A DNA stretch of 64,000 nucleotides from Lunularia cruciata (GCA_948567375.1 OX419755.1:81486218-81550217); one strand, 5' to 3'. Positions 21,600 to 34,676 are shown, counted from the first letter of the stretch. Notes: generated by a model not told the origin, from the sequence alone. Translations and numbers: made by a program.

Positions 21600-23787
21600 A
21601 TAAACCTTGATCTTGTTTACTTGTTTACTTTGTATGTCCGAGAAACAAGTGAAGGTAAGAAGCCTGCAGTTTTCCACATGTTTTCTACATGAGTATTTAT
21701 CCATGTTTTCTATATTAGTGTACAAACAGTAGGCACAATATATTGCTGTTTGACTTTGATCGGGTAAAAAGCATGTAACTTTCCTTATGTTTTCTACACT
21801 AGTGTTTATCCACGTTTTCTACATTATTGTTATGAGTACTGAATAAACAGTACTCGTACTGAAAGCTCGGTTACTCGTCATTCCAAAGAAGGCCTCAAAG
21901 GGTTAACTTTTGGGTTGTTGATCAGCCATCTATCACATACTTTTCCCTCTCAACTACTCTTCTTGCTCCCGTTTTGAATCAACTTTAGAAAGAGACTTTA
22001 TATGAGTCACTGACGGTTTGGTTGAGGGGTCCAAATTTAACCTTCTTATTCTTCTTTGTAGATCAAGTAAAGCTGGAACAATCTTACCGAACTTTGATGA
22101 CCCGAGTTCTGTAGAGAAACTCTAGAAAAATTAAGTTAGGTTAGGGTATATTTTGTTAGGAATCAAAGATCTCTTGAAGTCTTTAATAACATATAAGGGG
22201 AAGTGTGCTTAGAGTATAAGCTTAATCTTAACATCTATTTGATTGAGTTGATGTACTAAAATGAGGGAGATTCAAGGATATACTTGGTGAAGTCGTGTAA
22301 GAACTTGATACCTTTCTTAGAACGTAATAATTTTTAATTGTTATACATTTTCTAGTGTGTCAAAGTTTATGCTTAAAATAAGGCTTTGTTTTGACGGTGA
22401 TGATGCATATCAAGTTCTAATGCGACTTCGTCTCCTCTAGATGTCAAGAAGGTCATAATTTTAATACTTTAGATTACTTATGAAGTTCATCAAAACTCAT
22501 AATTGACTTGCTCACAAAGAGAAGAAAAGATTGAAGCCAACCATGAAGTTAGATTAGGTTTGAACTTGAATTTGAATTTCTGTTTCATCTCCGCCACAAA
22601 GAGCAAGGAATGGTAGATGTTTACTAAGCCATAAGATTGGTGGTTCGGAACAATGTTATATTGAGATATCGATTTTCCACATATAACTTTCTACATAATT
22701 AGAGATCAACGGTGTTGCATCATGATATAATATCACATATTACTTCTCAACTTGATAAATACATGTTGTATCTATCCTACTCCATAAGAATTTGCCCCAT
22801 TTACATATCTTGTATTTAACAATTTGACATTTAATAAAGATAATAATTTGACCTACAATAAAAGGTAAAGTGTAGTGTTTCTAATGACAGATTTCTTAAA
22901 TTGTGCTTAATTGACCAAAATAAGAATTCTTTTAGAAGTTTGATTCACTTTTTTATTTTGTGAGTGTCAAATTTGGGATCTATACGGCTACCACAAAACT
23001 TATTGAGCATGACTGAATTATTTTGTATGAATTTGGATATCAATTTTACTTCCAATACTATAATATTTTACATTAAAATTAAAAAATTTATTTACACAGC
23101 AATATATTGTATTAAAAACCTAAAGTATCTTCCTGTATTCACTTTAGTGGACCAATGGCAAAGAAAATTTTCAAATTAGGGATTTAATCTACAAAAAGAA
23201 GATATTAGATACTGAAGATCAAAGATTAAAATTAACTTTATCGATGTAAAACCTACAGAACATTTATAGAACATTTATATTTGCTAGGGAAAACTTTCAT
23301 CCAAATTTATATACAACTTCAAATAGAAAGTCTCAAATAGAAGTTCACTATCTAGTTCTTAAAGGTCTTTAGAGGTTTAGAACTATCATTTTAAGAGTTT
23401 CCCTCCTCTGATTGAGATTACTATTAAATATTTATTAAGCATACAACTTCCTCCTCACAAGAAAATCAATTATCTTTGATATCATGCAACAAGTTGAAAG
23501 TGTTAAATTATAAGTGGAAACTGAAGACAAAAGAATTATAATCTTGGTATATCTTACAATTGTTTCTTGATATATATCACTTCCTCTATCTACAAATAAA
23601 ATTTGAATGAAAAACTCTACCAACTTAAGCATCTCCAATTTTTTTTGCATACCATTGGATAAAAAAACCTTCAAAGTTGTGATGCAGCTTTTTATAAATG
23701 AGGTCATATCTTCTATATTTTCAATCTAAAATTTTATCTTTATTGAATGAGTTTTTGTAATCATATATATCCCTTGCAAATTTTTAG
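21600..23787. other. AT-rich intergenic stretch, no gene recognised
   Basis: The start of the AT-rich block. A diverged pair of about 60-bp direct repeats with the phrase GTTTTCTACA and TTATCCA occurs near 21670-21725 and 21780-21830. No coding motif was found. Confidence 0.45.
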
Positions 23788-24283
23788 ACTGAGTCAAACA
23801 AGGGTGAATAATTAGAGACCAAATTAAAAAATTTAACTCAATTATTCTATTAAATCTTAAATTAATTTATAAATGCAATTACTAAACTTTGGTAGCTTTA
23901 TTGATGTTCAAAAATGGGACTTAATACATCAAGAGTAAATTTATTTCCTTTTTTTACACAGACATACTCCTCAACAATATAAACATTCCTTTAACTCAAA
24001 GTTGGAACAAATATTAACCACATCATCATCTTGTTACTGAGTCAAAAAAGGGTGAATAATTAGAGACCAAATTAAAAAATTTAACTCAATTATTCTATTA
24101 AATCTTAAATTAAGTTATAAATGCAATTACTAAACTTTGGTAGCTTTATTGATGTTCGAAAATGGGACTTAATACATCAAGAGTAAATTTATTTCCTTTT
24201 TTTACACAGACATACTCCTCAACAATATAAACATTCCTTTAACTCAAAGTTGGAACAAATATTAACCACATCATCATCTTGTT
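23788..24283. repeat. 248-bp tandem duplication, two units
   Basis: Units 23788-24035 and 24036-24283 both start ACTGAGTCAAA and end ATCATCTTGTT. I see only about three substitutions between them (for example AACA/AAAA near the start and TTCAAAA/TTCGAAA in the middle). Both are AT-rich and non-coding. The high identity indicates a recent duplication. Confidence 0.9.
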
Positions 24284-25422
24284 GAGTTGGAAAATCAAGG
24301 ATCTAGATATTGATACCAATTTTTTGTAGGGACCAGTTTTTTTAAGTAATGAAAGAAAGAATAACTTTCACCAAGCTACTAATCAATAAACATTCAGATA
24401 CTTAAAACAAGCTATGGATATGCTTTTATCCACATACAAGACCAATTTCAATGCATCTATTATTTAACCTCTCTCATCTAAGTACTTAAATTTGGAGTAT
24501 ATGTGTTGCACACCTTTTTGCAAAAGTTGTTTTTGTAATTCTTTTTTCTCTCTTTCATAACAAGATGGTAGAAATATTGCTTGTTCAATAAAAGAAACAT
24601 CTTAGCTTAGCTCTCTTTGGAGTTGTGTCTATATATGCAAAGGTAAGAAGACCACAAGTACAAAGATAAATGCACTCCAAAGGAATGATCTTAAAGAGGT
24701 CAAGTTGAAAGATTGGTTGGAGGCAAAGAAATCAAGTACTAAGGTCCTTTGGACCTGAAGATCTTTGGACCCAAGGATTGTATAGCAAATTGAATGCATT
24801 GCCACCAAGATAAAGAATTGATGGAAAGGAACACTGGTGTCCACCAAAATATATTCATATGTGGAAAGTGATTGCTCACACATTGAAGATTGATGACTAA
24901 AAAACCCCTAACTAAAAAATTGAGTGCATATTGAGCAATTACACTTTTTGCTAAGAGTTTTCAGTCTCAAACTCAAAGAGTGAGTAGTAATCCTAGATCT
25001 TCATAGTTCTTTTCAATCCTTTTTAGCCTTAAGAGTTGTCTAAATTTAGTTCTTTGTGCTTGTAGCATTCCAATAGAAAACATGATGTTTTCTTTTTAAC
25101 TTAGGAGAAAGATCCCAAAATTAACTCTTCTTGCCCTATCAAAGAACAAGTGTACAATCTATTGCAAGAGCAAGCTAGTCTAGAACAAGCAACTCTCCTT
25201 CTTGCTTTGGAATTAGGAACTTAGTAATGCAATAATATATCTAAGAGATAAGAAGTAGGGCAAAGAGAACAATAGTGGATCTTTCCAGAACCTCTTTGCA
25301 TTGACAAAAGAAAATTGGAGAGATATCATTGGGTTGGATGCAACTCACCCTAGGAGCATGACTCTTGACACCAAATTTTGGAATGCAAGCAAGCAAATGA
25401 ACACACAAACCATTGAGTCCTT
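24284..25422. other. AT-rich stretch left of the gypsy element, no gene recognised
   Basis: No family motif was found in the open frames here. It forms the left flank of the gypsy element; the four bases directly before 25423 are CCTT, which recur after 35806. Confidence 0.4.
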
Positions 25423-25873
25423 TGTCATGCCATTTGTAATATCGCACCTAGATTGCTCAAACTCTAGAGTAGTAGTATGTGTAGTCAGGAGTATTTTAGT
25501 AGTTACTCATAGATTACTTGTTGACGGTCAGATTTCATGTTTGGGTTATTGATTACATAGTAGGGCCCACCGTCACTTAACACCATTTGTACCGTTGGAT
25601 GTGCCGTCCATGGGACCGTTAGGGTTTGAGACCTAGCTTGAGTCTAGGAGATATACTTTAGAAGTGTAGCTCTAAAGAGCTCACTTCTCTAATGTTAAGC
25701 CTTCGAGTTCCTGGCTATGGTAGATAGAAGACGGCGAGCGTCACTTGGATTCTCTTAGCTAGAGTGGGTGTTGCTTGATTATAATTAGTGCCTAGTTGTT
25801 TGCAAATTATGGAGTGACAAATCAAGTATTGATATGATTGAGTGTGATTTGAGTGATATAAACAAACTGATTA
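25423..25873 (+). repeat. Left LTR-like copy of the gypsy element (lacks last about 110 bp)
   Basis: It begins TGTCATGC and is collinear with 35242-35699 and 38502-38940 (shared blocks CACCTAGATTGC, GGGCCCAC, GAGCTCACTTCT, GATCAAGTATTGATATGATTGA). Similarity stops at CTGATTA (25873), where the next bases, CATCAGAG, resemble a tRNA primer-binding site. The terminal about 110 bp present in the other copies is missing here. Confidence 0.75.
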
Positions 25874-27549
25874 CATCAGAGAAGTGAGGTTAGGGGGAAA
25901 TCAAGTGTAAGAATTGAGTGTTGGTGGTTAATTATTGGTAGCTCGATGCAGAGTTCTGACTTTCCCTATGTGCAAAAGCTTGTTCAATTGATGCAGATTT
26001 GGCAATGAAGCAAACAATGTGTGAAAGCGCTAGCCAAATTTTGAGCAAAGAGAAGCAATTTTCAAGCGGTAGTTGTGATTTTGAGCTCAAGAGTGAAAGT
26101 AGGACCAATTTGGTGCAAGTTGAGCTCAAAAAGTGAAATTGAAGGTGGAGTTGGGAACCCATCCCCGTGAATTTGGGATTTGGAGAAACCCGTCATTTCA
26201 ATTTTGCTCGAGTGGAGAATCAGTGAAGGATATGATGGTCAGCCAACTTTAGGGATTTATATTAGATTTTTCCTAGATTTTATGTCAGATTTTGGCCAAA
26301 TTTGGACGAGTTTTGCCAAATTTAGAGAGGGTTCGAAGTGGTAAGAAGAAAGGCCTCATTTGGGTAAATTTTAGCATTTAGAGGCTTTGAGGCATAGGCC
26401 ATGGGTTACCCCTAGATCTCTAGGACTGGTGCTCTAGCCAAATGGTCCACCCTCACTTGTTGTCCTAGTGATTGTTCCATTATTATCTATACACCTGTAG
26501 CTTTGGCTGGGAGAGACAATTTTATCATATTCTTGGTGATCCTAGTAGCTTAGGAAGTAGATAACTCATATTATGTCAAATGCTAAATGGTGAAAGAGTC
26601 AATCTAATGTTGATTTATGAGATGGAAGGTTTTCATTTAGATTTCTCGTGAGTGGACTTCCTCCATTCTTTGCTTCTTGTTTGTGCATCATGTTTGTGTG
26701 AGGTGCCCTGACTTGAGAGTGTTGGTGCTTTGGTGTGCTCTTGGTAGTGAGGCTGGAGTGATGACCAATCAAACTACCTATGTTCCTTCCGGTGAGGTAG
26801 GAAGTGATGACTTGCAGACCGTGAGAGAGCGTGTTGTGATTGCAATTTACAAGTTGTCATTTCTCCTAGTGTAGTTGTTGTAGTTAGAGCTACATTAGTT
26901 GATGATGTTTAGTTGGAAGTGTTGGCACTTGGTGGTGATTTTTGGTGGGATACTTGCGGTGGTTCCAATTGCAGGTTGCAGTTTTTGGTTACTTTGTCAC
27001 AATGGAGTGCTTTGGGAATTCTAGAAGAGATAGGTTGCAATACGCTAGTGGGTTTACTCGGAGTGGTGCCTATATCTTAGGTCTCAATGAAGGAGGAGAT
27101 TGACTCTAAGTTGGAGTTTGGCACAAGAGCTTATTTAGTTGAGAGTGCACTTGGTGTGTCTGCACCATTATTGTGAGACATAGATGAGATTTATGGGGCC
27201 TCCAAAGGTCCCAAGCGTTATTTTGGTATGGTGGGTACCATTGAGTTGGATGACTTCATCCAAGAGTTTGGTAGTTGGTGTGATCTGCATCACATGCGGA
27301 ACTCAACTTTGTTCATACCTTTCATGGTATGGAAGGGGTTATTTTAGCACTTGGAGGGTCTACCAATGGATGATTACCATGAGTTCAAGAGAGCTCACTT
27401 AAAGGGAATTGAGCTATAAATACAATATTGGTGTCCAAACTATTCTCCATCACTTTAGGCTTAGTTTCTAGAGGTAGATTGGCAATACCCACGAGTCTAG
27501 CTCTAGTAGCATTGGTGGATCTCTTGGAGATGGTGCTACTAGGAGAGGA

Positions 27550-28833
27550 GGTACTACTATAGGAGGTGGTGTAGTACCTAAGTTTAACCCCATGGTGGAT
27601 TTCTTCCCATGTTTGAGGCAAAACTACTAGTAAGTGCAGGTTGACAAGTTAAGGAGCTTGCAAGATTTCCAACAGAAGGTTGGAGAGAGCCTACACGAGG
27701 CATACACTTGCATGAGATGGTTGATCAAGTTACTCAAGGAGTTATTGAGGCCCAAGTGGTCCAATTTTGGTATGGAATATTGTAATACCACAAGCTAGCC
27801 ATATGATCTAGATGTGAAATTTGGTTTGGTAACATCTAGAATGATGTTATACATGATGGTCAAAATAGATCAGATAGAAGTATCACCAAAAGAATACTTC
27901 TACTAATAGAGTAGAAACCAAAATAGACTTGGGAACCTTTGAACCAATAGCTAAACATATGATTTAAAGGTGAGAATTGGTTTGGTAACATCTGGAAGGA
28001 TGTTACACATGATGGACTAAACAAATCAGAAAGAGGTATCACCAAAAGGAGACTTCTACTAATAGAGTAGGAACCAAAATATGCCTAAAATCTTTGAAGG
28101 CAATTTCAGAGGCCTAAACGGATGAATTAGACCTCGAAAATATACAAGTACTCCCCCCCCCCAATGGAGGAAAGGCTGGCCTTCCCTCTCCTCTGGTTGG
28201 TCTTGTCGAGAGCTTTCCAATGGTACCTTACGTGATTCTGAGACTCCTACAGGAAGATTCCCTAAAAGATTCCCTCCGGTCAAAGCTTGTTTGACCAACC
28301 AGATAGGACCTAGACCGACATGTCACCCATCCAAGTAAGTAATCCAAGGGTGGATCTTGCTGACATGTCACCTATCTGTGTGCCTAATCCTACGGTGGAG
28401 CTTCCTTGGAGAAGATCTTCTTTGTCTATATAATAAAGAGAAGGTGCTCCTTTGGGGCACCGAATGTTGAGTGTATAATTTGTATTTTCTCTCTTCTCTT
28501 GTCCTCGGAGTATTACAGATATTGGACAAGGAGTTGCAATGTAGGGTACATGATGTTATGTTGTTATAGGCTACTTCACCTACTTTGGTGGTGGTCTTTG
28601 GTTTGGCTGAGCATATTGAGCTCAACATGGTGGAGGAGGGAATGGTGACATTTGGATTTGGTAGAGAGACATCATCCACAGTTGTTACTTCTTTTAGAGC
28701 GCAATAGAGTGCACCATGCCATGTTGGTTTCCAAGGACAGCTCAGATCCTATGGAGCGAGTGGAGGGCCTACTATAGCTAGACCCTTACCTTCATTTTTG
28801 GGTCAATAGCAGCCAGTGAGTAGTGGTGTTGCT
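27550..28833 (+). pseudogene. gag-like region of the gypsy element, interrupted by a solo LTR
   Basis: Up to 27780 the plus frame shows PMVDFFP, SLQDFQQKVGESLHEAY and a W-rich end typical of retrotransposon gag. The frame resumes after the solo LTR at 28518 with a KELQCR segment, HIELNMVEEG and FGFGRET, leading into the zinc knuckles. TAG and TGA stops are scattered through both halves. Because the two halves join in frame around the inserted LTR, the insertion post-dates the gypsy element. Known role of gag: the structural particle protein that packages element RNA. Confidence 0.75.
27781..28517 (+). repeat. Solo LTR, 737 bp, nested inside gypsy gag
   Basis: Ends are TGTAATAC and GTATTACA, a perfect 8-bp terminal inversion with the canonical TG...CA. 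It matches 42273-43023 along its whole length. A TATA-like box CTATATAATAAA is at 28426-28437, about 90 bp before the 3' end, as expected for an LTR promoter; the plus orientation follows from this. Flanks are AATAT on the left and GATAT on the right, a 5-bp target duplication with one change. No internal region of its parent element remains, so it fits LTR-LTR recombination. A run of ten C lies at 28153-28162. Confidence 0.9.
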
Positions 28834-28968
28834 TGTTGGACTTGTGGTGGACTTCACTATAGGAGAGAGTGCACTCAGGGCAACGGACTTGATACCTCTG
28901 GTGCATTATAGCCAGCACAGAGATAGTGTGAGCATTGCCATAAATTTGGTCACAATAGTGATTGATTC
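28834..28968 (+). pseudogene. Tandem zinc knuckles of gypsy gag
   Basis: The first knuckle reads CWTCGGLHYRREC (28834-28872). A second follows from 28927, CEHCHKFGHNSD, where the expected fourth ligand (Cys) is lost after a TGA. CCHC knuckles bind element RNA during packaging in LTR retrotransposons. The reading frame between them contains two TAG codons. The downstream frame (29040-29706) is rich in Gly, Arg and Ser and has no catalytic motif. Confidence 0.85.
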
Positions 28969-29859
28969 TTTGACCTACACCCGAAGTTACGGAGTGGTAG
29001 AGTTTCTATGGCAAGTAGTAGAGGAGCTCTAGGTCATGGAGCACAAGGTGGTGGTAGAGGATCCACACCTAGTAGGTGTGCAATACCTACCCTTACTTCT
29101 GATACAACCATGGTTACTTGCATTGAGCAGTTGGAGCAAAGATTGGCTAGCATGGCCATAGCTTAGAGTAAATCAGATTCATGTGCTAAGGCTTCTACCT
29201 CATATGAGGGTGATAGAGACATCTTAGACTTCATGTGCGGAGTAGCATAGGTGGATGAATCAGCTACAATGACTAGGAGTGCAGTACGTGCTCCAAAGCC
29301 TAGAGGAGCTTTAGTGGAGTTGGACCCACAAAGAGGAAAGGTTGGTAGACAGGTCAAACTTCTCCAATCTTTTACACTCTTTGAGGCACTATAGATAACA
29401 TCCATAGCTCCTAGACGTCCTAGTGTAGGTGTGGTAGGTGGTGATGGGGTGCATGATGGACTACCTACTAGTCAACCACCTATTACTACACAGACTAAGT
29501 CTAGCATGATGTTGGGGGTGACTCAACTGATTATCCGCTTTCCATTATTCTTAGCCAATGACATATGTATATTGGAAGTTGACCCAGCCCTAGTGTTTCA
29601 ATTGGTTGCCACACTTTGTGAGAGTAGGGATGATGTGGTTCTTACTATTGGAGCAAAGGTGGTTGATAGTGGAGTTGACTTGGTTGAGAACATGGGATCC
29701 GCTTAACGACCAATGGTTTATGGTAGGCAACCGTGGCTAGATTGGAGGAGTTACCAACTAGACCGGCCTTTGAGCAAGCATGGTTTACACCTAGAGTTGT
29801 CCAATTGGATAACCAAAGGGGGATTTTTCATTTGGTGGGATGTTCAAGGAAGGTCTAAA

Positions 29860-30210
29860 CACCACATAGGATCTCACTAGACTTTGGTGTGCAGCTCTTT
29901 ATGTTGGGGAAGGCTATAGTTGTTGGTCTAGAGTTACAATAGACCAATGTGGAGAAGTGTCCATTTTAGATCCAAATACCTCTAGGTGGTGGTTCTACAT
30001 AGTACATCACATATGGAGAGCTTGTTCTTCAAATTCAGCCCAATCATCTGATGATAGATTTGTGGTGAGAGCTTAGGCCATTGCAAGTAGTTGAGTCATA
30101 CAATGTGTTAGTTAGAGGAGTAGTGTTGTACTCCATGGGTTTCAATATTGACTATTGGGAGGAAACAACCTCCCATAGACCAAGTTGGCAGTTTGGTGAG
30201 GGACGAGTAT
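29860..30210 (+). pseudogene. Retropepsin-like aspartic protease of the gypsy element
   Basis: The frame reads SLDFGVQLFMLGKA at about 29874-29915, in the place of the catalytic D(S/T)G. It then has a CPF and GGGST segment, a hydrophobic beta strand, and YNVLVRGVVLYSMGFNIDYW near 30100-30155. It ends with SWQFGEGR before the frame is lost. The D-F-G triad replaces the usual DSG or DTG, probably a mutation. In such elements this domain cleaves the Gag-Pol precursor. Stops (TAG, TGA) interrupt it. Confidence 0.65.
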
Positions 30211-32169
30211 GTTGCCTACCAATATGCTTCAATAGTGGTAGTCTTGGCCACTATAGTCAAGGACCATGGCAACATCATTTCAAGTTTTCAATGGTTCTAT
30301 TACTTTGCCTAGTGATTTATTGGAGGAGAATGCCCATGCAAAGGATACTCTTGTACCAAAGGAGATCACTCAAATTTAGGAGTACAAGTGGGATTGTTCT
30401 ATCTACCTTGGATGTTCCATTATGGAGTTCAGAGGAGGCATTGCAACAACATGCAGATTAGTTGGTGCTATAGGCTTGGAGTGGAGCCTTTGTATCATTA
30501 GGCAACCAATGTGAGGATAACCCTCTAAAGTCGATTACCTTGACACCTCTAGATACCACACTCATTTCTTGGTAGTATCTAATAGAGGGAGTATGTCTAT
30601 TGGAGTTGTTTGGTGGGATTAGCACTAGATAGCTATGGTACTACAAGTGGGTATACAAGTACATAGGTACTTGTATGTGGAGAGAGATGAGATCGCTAGG
30701 CGAGTCTCTCTACATCATGTGGTATACTTGGCCTATTGGTATCTTGAGTTATTACCGACATTAGCAATTAGGGATTACTAGAAGATCCTACTAGTATACA
30801 TTTCCTTGATGGGGGCGCATGATCTGGAGAGACATGGTCCCATTCATTTGGTGATTTTTGGATGGCCATGTCAAGGACATACACACATTGGTCGAGTTCT
30901 AGGTCTTTAGGATCCCTATTTTGGTGTGTTTTGGGAGATATTACAGATACTACAACATCTCCATGTTCATCAATCCTTTTCTCCAACTTACATTTTTGAG
31001 AACATCCCTTTGATGGCTGATTCTTGCACCTGGGTGGTGGCAAGTACACATCAAGTCTATTCTTGGATGGGATCTGCCATGTTGTTAGATGCGGCTAGAG
31101 TGGGATCATGGGCTCATTGTCCTCATCTTTGGTGGATGAACCTCTTACCTAGAGAGGTTCTATAGTGCGCTTATGTTGGGATCTAGCGACTAGACCACAT
31201 CATTGTTAATGACATCTTGGATGTTGGGCGTCAGTCTTAGATGGTGGTAGTGGCTGATAGGTCACCTATGGCAATGGTCAACCTAGTTGGACAGCCCAGG
31301 GCTTCTTTTCCTACACTTATGAGTTTCCTAAACTCCCATGCTTTTTGAGAGAGAGGTCTTGGATTGGTTTGAAACTCACAATTACAGCAATTAGTGAGGC
31401 TCAACACTGATGAGAGAGAGCAAGCGATGGGTTTTTGCATTGGTATTACCGCTACTCCAATAGTGTTAGAGGCATCTAGGCATCAAGTGTTAGATCAAGC
31501 TATGGACCTAAACTGTTTGACCCTGATTGTAAGCCTTGGCTTAGCAAAGCATCGTAGGATGCGCTTGATAGGCATCACCACTCAAAAACTTGTTAGCTCT
31601 GTACCTTTTGAGACAATCCAAGCACATGCTAGGTGCAATGGACCAAGTGGAAAAGGTATTCTTGAGACATAGCTAGTGGCTACTAGGGAGGGTGGTCTAC
31701 TTGGAGTCCATCTAGGTGAGCATGGTTTACTTGGATTACACCCTTGGTCTACTTGGGATGCAGCTAGAGGATGTATGGAGCTTGGAGCCAGGGTGGAGGG
31801 AGTTTTTCATGTAGAGGTTGGGACCTTTAGTTCTTGGGGGCATGACACTATTTCTCCCATGGACCCATTGTAGCAGCCAGTCATTATGTCTTCCACTCTT
31901 ATGTAGTTACAGAGGATACTGAGGACCCAGAGCTTGGACCCAAGCTTTACAAGAGAGGAAAGAAAAAGAGTTTGTTGGTTCTTGAGGAGCTACACAATTT
32001 GTTTTACCTTTAGTATGAAGGATTTGGGTGCTCTAAAAGGACTTGATATTTGGATTGAGCTAACTAGCAATACACAAATTTTTTGATGTCCCTATTGATA
32101 TAGTGACATGGAGAAAGCATTGATTCAGAGCAAGAGTAGAGATCTTTTTGAGGTAGGTTTGGTAGAGAT

Positions 32170-32975
32170 TTCACATGGAGAGTATGCATCAATTACAGTG
32201 ATGCGAGCCAAGAAGGATATGCATGGCAACTACACAGATAAGCAGATGTGTGGAGATTACTGTCCTATCAACAGATAGACTAGGGCTGATTGGTATGCCA
32301 TGCCTACAACAGAGGAGATCTTTGATGCAATTGGGCATGCAAAGGTCTTTGATACTTTGGATCTTTGAGCGAGATATCATCAATTGCTGATCAAGGAGGA
32401 GGATAAGTCCCAGATAGCATTTTGGGTTATTGATCCTCATGGTAAGGATGTGTTATATCAATGGAGATTCTTACCATTTGGGTTAAAGAATGCTCATGCC
32501 GAGTTCTAGAGGATAGGATCTTAGTTGTATTGGATTTTTCTCGGTGCTATATTGATGGCATTTTGGTCTCTAGCACTACGGTGGAGGAGCTTGAGAGACA
32601 TTTGTTGAAGGTGTTTGAGAGGTTGAGATCTCATGGACTCAAATTACATCTTGGGAAGTGTAGGTTCTTCCATGAGCAGGTTGAGTATTTGAGTCACACT
32701 ATCAACCCTGGAGGCTTGGTGTTAAGTGGACCAAGCTAGAGGCTAATGCACGTATTCCTTGGCCTATGGAAGTGAGCAAAGTGAGAGCATTCCTTGGGTT
32801 GGCAAACTTCTATTGCTGCTATGTTAGAGGATTTAATGCCATTGGCAAGGCCTTGATGAAGCTGACCAAGCTTACACAAGAGTGGTGTTGGGGAGATGAG
32901 AAAGAGAGGGCTTTTGTAGAGCTCAAGGAGAGGTTGACGTTTGCTCCTATTTTGAGGGGACAGATCAAAGGATGA
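32170..32975 (+). pseudogene. Gypsy reverse transcriptase (broken)
   Basis: Segments in order: a fingers region ending VFDTLDL, YHQLLIKEEDKSQIAFWV, LYQWRFLPFGLKNAHAEF, CYIDGILV at 32545-32568, then HGLKLHLGKCRFFHEQVEYL and VRAFLGLANFY. These are the standard gypsy RT blocks. The catalytic YIDD is YIDG at 32548-32559, so the second catalytic Asp is lost. The frame shifts twice, near 32480-32510 and 32740-32760, and contains TAG/TGA stops. A Trp/Glu-rich segment (WCWGDEKERAFVELKERL) links it to RNase H. Confidence 0.9.
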
Positions 32976-33360
32976 CCATTTTAGATTCACATTGATTGAA
33001 GTATGTTGGGGCTTGGAGTAGTGCTCACCTAGCATGATTATGAGAGGAAGGAGTTTGTGGCGGCCCACGTTAGTCACTCCAAAACTTCAGCGGAGGCAAA
33101 GTATAATTCATATGAGAGAGAGTGCTGGCAGCAACATAGGCAGTAGCACATTTCTGATGTTATCTATTTGGTAACTCTTTTACTCTCATCACTGATCATC
33201 AGCCACTAAAGTGGTTGATGGAGTCCAACAAGCTTTCAAGGAAGCTTGCACAATGGGTTGTGATTCTATAGGAGTATAATTTCACAATTATTCACAAACC
33301 TGGAGTGGTGAACTATGATATAGCTGGGTTGAGTAGAAACCCATGTCCCAACCAACAAGA
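32976..33360 (+). pseudogene. Gypsy RNase H domain (broken)
   Basis: After the RT, the plus frames contain LGLGVVLT-type residues near 33010, then FTLITDHQPLKWLMES at about 33180-33225, LAQWVVILQEYNF and HKPGVVNYDIAGLSRNPCPN at about 33293-33350. The last block is the typical end of gypsy RNase H, with the VN.DALSR-like tail altered to VNYDIAGLSR. Frameshifts and stops prevent function. Confidence 0.8.
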
Positions 33361-33599
33361 TCAGATCGGAGCATGTTGGCATGGTGAGACAAATGAAGAG
33401 ATGGTGCTAGGTTGGCATGCATTTGCCTTTCTTTGTATATTTTTTGAGGCTTTGGTGGTATCTCTCTCAATGCATACAAGAGGAGTTATTGAAATAAAAA
33501 AATCCAAAGAGTGGAGATAGTGGTATAATTTAGCAAGACATTCATGAATGATGTCTTAGTGATGGATTATCTTTGGTATTGTGGGTGGCATAATTAGGA

Positions 33600-34430
33600 C
33601 CAAGGAGAAAGACCATGTTCTTCAGCAAGCTAGATGGTTTAGATTGGAGGGCATACACCTTCTTTGTGTATGGGAGGATGGAAGAGTGAGAGTAGTACCA
33701 CTTCCATCTCAAAGACCACAGTTGGTCCATCATGCTCATGAGGAGCTAGGACATTTTGGAGTAAAGTGTACATCTAGCTTACTCTAGAGTCATTACTGGT
33801 GGTGTTGTATGTAGACCAATGTACAATAGTTTGTTGCAAGATGTGCGGTTTATGACCAAGTTAGAATATCATTTAATGCTCTTACGCCATAGTTATACCC
33901 CTTACCTATCATGAGGTTGGGTTACCATTGGATTTTGGACTCTGCTAGACCTTTATCGTTGACTATGAGACATCATCAATACATTTTGGTGATGGTGTTC
34001 TCCAAGTGGATTGAGTTGGTAGCTTTTCCTAACAAGTCCAATGAAAGGACGGCTTGTTCGTTCCTGAATTAGGTTCTCAATCATTTTGGTGCATTAGCTC
34101 AGGTTTTGACTAATCAGGGCACAAAGTTCTTGGGGAAATTTCATGTCTTATGTGACAAGGCTTTGATTGATCATCATACTACCTCCCAAGATCACCCTGA
34201 GGCAGATGGCTTAGTATAGAGAGTAGTTCAAACAATGAAGAGAGGATTGCAAAAGTATGGTTTTGTAGAGAGGCCACTTGGGAGATTGGGATCTCCAGTT
34301 ACCTTGGTTGGCCATGGGCTATCAGTCCAACTGGCAAGCCTCCTTAGCATCCTTCTTTCCTTACTTTCTACTATATGGACAAGATCCAGATTTACCTATA
34401 GCTAGCTTTTAAGATGTTATTGTAGTGTTG
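33600..34430 (+). pseudogene. Gypsy integrase (broken)
   Basis: The HHCC zinc module is visible as HHAHEELGHFGVKC (about 33730-33770) followed by VARCAVYDQ (about 33835-33862), with the last Cys changed to Tyr. The catalytic core follows: ILDSARP near 33933-33955, VLTNQGTKFL near 34105-34135 and TTSQDHPEADGLV near 34180-34220. These match the DD(E) spacing of gypsy integrases, with the final Glu lying in the HPEADG block. TAG codons and frame changes inactivate it. The segment leads directly towards the PHD finger. Confidence 0.85.
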
Positions 34431-34676
34431 GACTTGGATGATCTAGATGTATGGATGAGAGCATGTTCTCAACTGGCAAAGATTTTTTGGAGAGTGATGT
34501 CAATAGCCTTTGAGAACTTGGCAATTGCTCAGCATAGGGATACCTTACACTATGCTACCATTTGAGGAGGATGTTATAGATCCTTGATGCATCAATTTCA
34601 TCTAGTTGATTATGTATATCTATAGCAGACAACATTGATGACACTATTTCTACAAGCCGCACTATCTTGAGAGTGC

